A stretch of 64,000 nt of DNA, from contig NZ_OY775906.1 in NCBI RefSeq assembly GCF_963675065.1, forward strand, positions 1,714,001-1,778,000, given 5' to 3'. Of this stretch, positions 61,043-64,000 are shown piece after piece. A model generated the notes under the pieces. The model did not search any database. It was given only the letters and a program-made list of their open reading frames with translations, and was not told where the DNA came from. Within the stretch, counting starts at the first letter, position 1, and each line of letters starts with the position of its first letter. Made by a program: the position numbers and the translations under genes. The DNA comes from an uncultured Draconibacterium sp. GTDB lineage: Bacteria > Bacteroidota > Bacteroidia > Bacteroidales > Prolixibacteraceae.

Positions 61043-64000
61043 TTAAAATGTGATATCTAATCCAAACAGCAATGTTGAATAATAAGGCACGGTATTACCT
61101 TGGTGTGCATTTGTTCCCATTTCAGGGTCCATACCATCTTTTACATTAGAGATCACGAATAAATCGTTTCCGGTTACAGATAGACGAACATTATCGATAC
61201 CAGCGCGTGAAAGTACTGATTGCGGAATAGTATAGCCTAAGGTTATAACCTTAGCTCTTACATAACGTGCGTTCACAACGTTTATATCATTAGTATGTCC
61301 AAAATTCCAGTTCTTTCTCCATCCGTTATAGAAACTTGCCGGGTAAGCAGCACCGGTATTTTCAGCTGTCCATGTTGTACCCAGAAAAGCTGCGTTTTGG
61401 TTCATCCACCATCTGGAGAATGGAAAAGCCAAACCTCCCGAACGTACAACATACTGCTGACCAACCCCCTGGAAGAATGCACTAAAATCAAATCCTTTGT
61501 ATTCCAATCCAAGGTTGATACCAAAACTGTAATGCGGATTAGCATCACCATAGTAATCTAAATCATCTGTGTTAATAATTCCATCGCCACTTGTATCAAG
61601 CTTTCTTACGGTACCTGGCACCAAACGGTTGGCACTTCGATAAGTAGGAAGAAGGGAATTCGCTCCGTCTTTATAGGTATTTTGATCTGATGGATTTACA
61701 AAACCAACTTGATTATAGTATTCCAGTACTTCGTCTTCGTTTTGTAAAATACCATCGGTTCTGTAAACGTAAATGGCATTTAATGGGTCGCCTTCAACAA
61801 TAGAGTTTACACCTGTACTGATGGCAGTTTTACCTTCCATGCGGGTAACTTCACTCCGGCTATCCCAAACTGATAATCCTACATTATAAGTAATGTCTCC
61901 CAGTTGATCTCTCCAATTTGCTGAGACTTCCCAACCTTTGGTTTCAAAGTCACCACTGTTGGTTTTAGGTGCTGAAGCTCCTAACACTTGTGGGTAGGTA
62001 ACAGCAACCAACATATCGTTGTTTTTATTGATAAAATACTGAAGACTACCACTTAAACGACTATCCAGAGTTGAAAAGTCAACACCAATGTTTGTTTTCG
62101 CAACACGTTCCCACGTACGGTCAGTCGAAGTCATAGATCCAATCCATGCGGTATTTACTAATGCGGGGGGCGCACCAAATTGTGTATCTCCAGTGCTTAT
62201 ATTAGAAATATAGTCATACGTACCTATACCTGTTACCGAACCTGTTTCACCATATGAAGCAAAAACTTTTAAGTTCTGGAAAATCCCGTCTTCAAGAAAA
62301 CCCATTTCTGATAAACGTACACCAACAGAACCACCATAGAAATTTTTCCATCGGTAGTCGGGGTGTAAACGAGATGATCCATCACGACGTCCTAATAATT
62401 CTGCCAAATAAATTCCTTTGTAGTCGTAATTTAATCTTCCAATATATGACAATAGACTTACTGCATACGATCCTGAATTAAACGTACTTCCATTTGAATT
62501 CTTTTGAGATCCACCTGTAACCTGCGTGGTAATGTCACCTGTATTTATATCATCCAATTCATCAGATGCCATATTCGAGCGCGACTGGTAATATTTATTT
62601 ACTTGCTCTTCTTCTGCTGTTACACCAAGCATAGCTCCAATATTATGATCTCCAAACGAACGTTTCCATATCCCTTGTGCTACATGACTTTGGAATAATA
62701 CATTAGTTTCGTAAATTTTTACGAAAGAGTTTAATAAAGTAGTAGGAGTATAAGATACATTACCTTCCCAATCATACATTGTTACCGAAGTTTGACGCTC
62801 TGTGCGAATACCGCTACGTGAACTAACATTACCTTGGTAATTGAATGAAAGACCTTTGACATATTTATCCAGGTCAACATTAATTCTGCCACCTAAACGG
62901 AATATTTCTTCCTTGTTTTTTGTGCGGCCACCTTCATCTAATTTTGCCAACATGTTGTTTGCTCCAAATGTGTCGTAATACTGTCCCTGTGGGTTATACA
63001 AAGGAAAAATGTACATATCCTGTACACCTTCACCAACTCCCTGGGTAGGCTCATCAACCAATCGGTTATCGTACGACACATTAAAGTCGGTACTAATAAT
63101 ATCGTTTACTTTATACGAGAGATTCGTACGAAAATTATATTTTTTAGCTCCATCATAAACAAAATCGATTGGAGAACGCTCGTCAGAGTATCCTATTGAA
63201 GTTCTGTAAGTTGCCCGATCGTTACCTCCCGAAAAAGAGAGGTTATGACGTTGTGAACCGGTTGTTCCATACACTTCGTCGTATTGGTTTACATCGGCAA
63301 GATGACGATCCTTTCCCAACCAGAAATAAGATTCAGGAGCCATTGGCATGGTACCATCAATAATAGATACCAACTCATCGCGTTGAAAAAAGCGATAATT
63401 TGAAGCTGCTGTTTGTTGGTTTCCATCAGCATCTAAAAAATCTATACCATCGTTATCTCCCGCAACCAGCCATAACTGAGCCCACTCCTGTAAGTTTGCA
63501 ACCGGAAAATCATACGCAAAATTCATTTGGTATTCACCTGTATAATTTACTTTTATATCTCCTTTTTTACCTTTTTTGGTTGTTATAAGTATTACACCAC
63601 CAGCAGCTTTTGTACCGTAAATAGCAGCAGCACCATCTTTTAGTACCGAATAAGTTTCAATATCGTTCGAATTAATAGTAGAAAGTTGCCATTCCGGAAT
63701 TTCCAGTCCATCTAAAAGAATAAGTGGCCCGGTACCATTCACAGAAATATCGCCACGAATTTTAATGTCGATACCTTCGTTCCCAGGACGAGAAGAAGTA
63801 CGAGTAACAATTAAGCCGGGAACTTCACCCTGTAAGGCCAATGCAGCACTTGAGGTACCTTTCCCTTTAATCATATCATCGCCCTTCACCTGGGCTACCG
63901 AACCTGTTAAAGTAGCTTTTGCTTGCGTACCATAACCAACCACCACAACTTCTTCCAAACCAACGGCATCGGTTTTTAGGGTTACATCTATTGAAGTTTG
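61043..64000 (-). CDS. susC: SusC/RagA-like TonB-dependent transporter (N-terminus cut by window edge)
   Basis: The frame is open to base 64000 and ends at 61043; the signal peptide and most of the N-terminal regulatory-like domain are outside. The visible part begins QTSIDVTLKTD, then LEEVVVVGYGTQ, the plug with PLILLDGLEIPEW and the SusC signature SVLKDGAAAIYGTKAAGGV, then a beta-barrel ending in LLFGLDITF with terminal Phe. The codon at 63958 read as a start is an internal TTG. SusC moves oligosaccharides across the outer membrane with energy from TonB. Together with SusD it defines this locus as a PUL and fixes the direction of transcription. Confidence 0.95.
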   Translation of the reverse strand, partial: QTSIDVTLKTDAVGLEEVVVVGYGTQAKATLTGSVAQVKGDDMIKGKGTSSAALALQGEVPGLIVTRTSSRPGNEGIDIKIRGDISVNGTGPLILLDGLEIPEWQLSTINSNDIETYSVLKDGAAAIYGTKAAGGVILITTKKGKKGDIKVNYTGEYQMNFAYDFPVANLQEWAQLWLVAGDNDGIDFLDADGNQQTAASNYRFFQRDELVSIIDGTMPMAPESYFWLGKDRHLADVNQYDEVYGTTGSQRHNLSFSGGNDRATYRTSIGYSDERSPIDFVYDGAKKYNFRTNLSYKVNDIISTDFNVSYDNRLVDEPTQGVGEGVQDMYIFPLYNPQGQYYDTFGANNMLAKLDEGGRTKNKEEIFRLGGRINVDLDKYVKGLSFNYQGNVSSRSGIRTERQTSVTMYDWEGNVSYTPTTLLNSFVKIYETNVLFQSHVAQGIWKRSFGDHNIGAMLGVTAEEEQVNKYYQSRSNMASDELDDINTGDITTQVTGGSQKNSNGSTFNSGSYAVSLLSYIGRLNYDYKGIYLAELLGRRDGSSRLHPDYRWKNFYGGSVGVRLSEMGFLEDGIFQNLKVFASYGETGSVTGIGTYDYISNISTGDTQFGAPPALVNTAWIGSMTSTDRTWERVAKTNIGVDFSTLDSRLSGSLQYFINKNNDMLVAVTYPQVLGASAPKTNSGDFETKGWEVSANWRDQLGDITYNVGLSVWDSRSEVTRMEGKTAISTGVNSIVEGDPLNAIYVYRTDGILQNEDEVLEYYNQVGFVNPSDQNTYKDGANSLLPTYRSANRLVPGTVRKLDTSGDGIINTDDLDYYGDANPHYSFGINLGLEYKGFDFSAFFQGVGQQYVVRSGGLAFPFSRWWMNQNAAFLGTTWTAENTGAAYPASFYNGWRKNWNFGHTNDINVVNARYVRAKVITLGYTIPQSVLSRAGIDNVRLSVTGNDLFVISNVKDGMDPEMGTNAHQGNTVPYYSTLLFGLDITF

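Noticed and set aside
61043..63958. Reading the SusC gene as complete from position 63958
   Set aside because: The codon there is TTG inside an open frame that continues to the window end, and it falls in the middle of the conserved LEEVVVVGYG segment, so the gene is partial.

Overview
The window is one continuous carbohydrate-degradation region from a Bacteroidota genome, probably marine and Marinilabiliales-like (inference from the gene families, the AT-rich gaps and the density of sulfatases). I see 37 protein-coding genes, all on the minus strand, so transcription runs from position 64000 towards 1. A SusC-type TonB receptor (cut by the right edge) and its SusD partner head the series, which marks it as a polysaccharide utilization locus (PUL). 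No tRNA, rRNA, CRISPR array, integrase or insertion sequence was found.

Layout from right to left. 64000-57860: SusC, SusD and an MFS sugar permease. 57837-44861: a GH43/GH117-like propeller enzyme, a beta-helix protein with a C-terminal PDZ-like domain, two GH29 fucosidases, a GH39, a GH3 with a PA14 insert, and a FAD oxidoreductase. 44854-35809: a circularly permuted SGNH esterase, a DUF1961 protein, a sialate-esterase-like enzyme, a GH97, a small beta-helix protein, a GHL15-type hydrolase and a clan GH-A hydrolase. 35794-13359: five of the six sulfatases, two more beta-helix proteins, two tandem GH67N-like hydrolases, a DUF1080 protein, a heparinase II/III-like protein, an alpha/beta esterase and a GH172-like protein, closed by a strong terminator at 13303-13335. 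13117-1: two further heparinase-like proteins, a GH29-SGNH fusion, the sixth sulfatase, a GH3, a plug-only fragment of a SusC protein, and a second FAD oxidoreductase cut by the left edge.

As a system this looks like uptake and stripping of a sulfated, fucose-bearing, probably uronic-acid-containing and O-acylated polysaccharide. Candidates are a glucuronofucan or other fucose-containing algal sulfated polysaccharide, or a fucosylated glycosaminoglycan; which one cannot be decided from sequence. Six formylglycine sulfatases would remove sulfate, three esterase domains would remove acyl groups, heparinase-like enzymes and beta-helix proteins would cut the backbone, and GH29/GH3/GH39/GH97/GH43-like enzymes would trim branches. 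Nearly all products carry a signal peptide or lipobox. The regulator, the sulfatase-maturating enzyme and the cytoplasmic sugar catabolism genes are not in this window.

No gene-free stretch exceeds 300 bases; the longest gaps are 13118-13358 (terminator plus possible promoter), 31990-32204 (possible promoter) and 20997-21204 (repeat). Several other gaps hold palindromic, REP-like elements.
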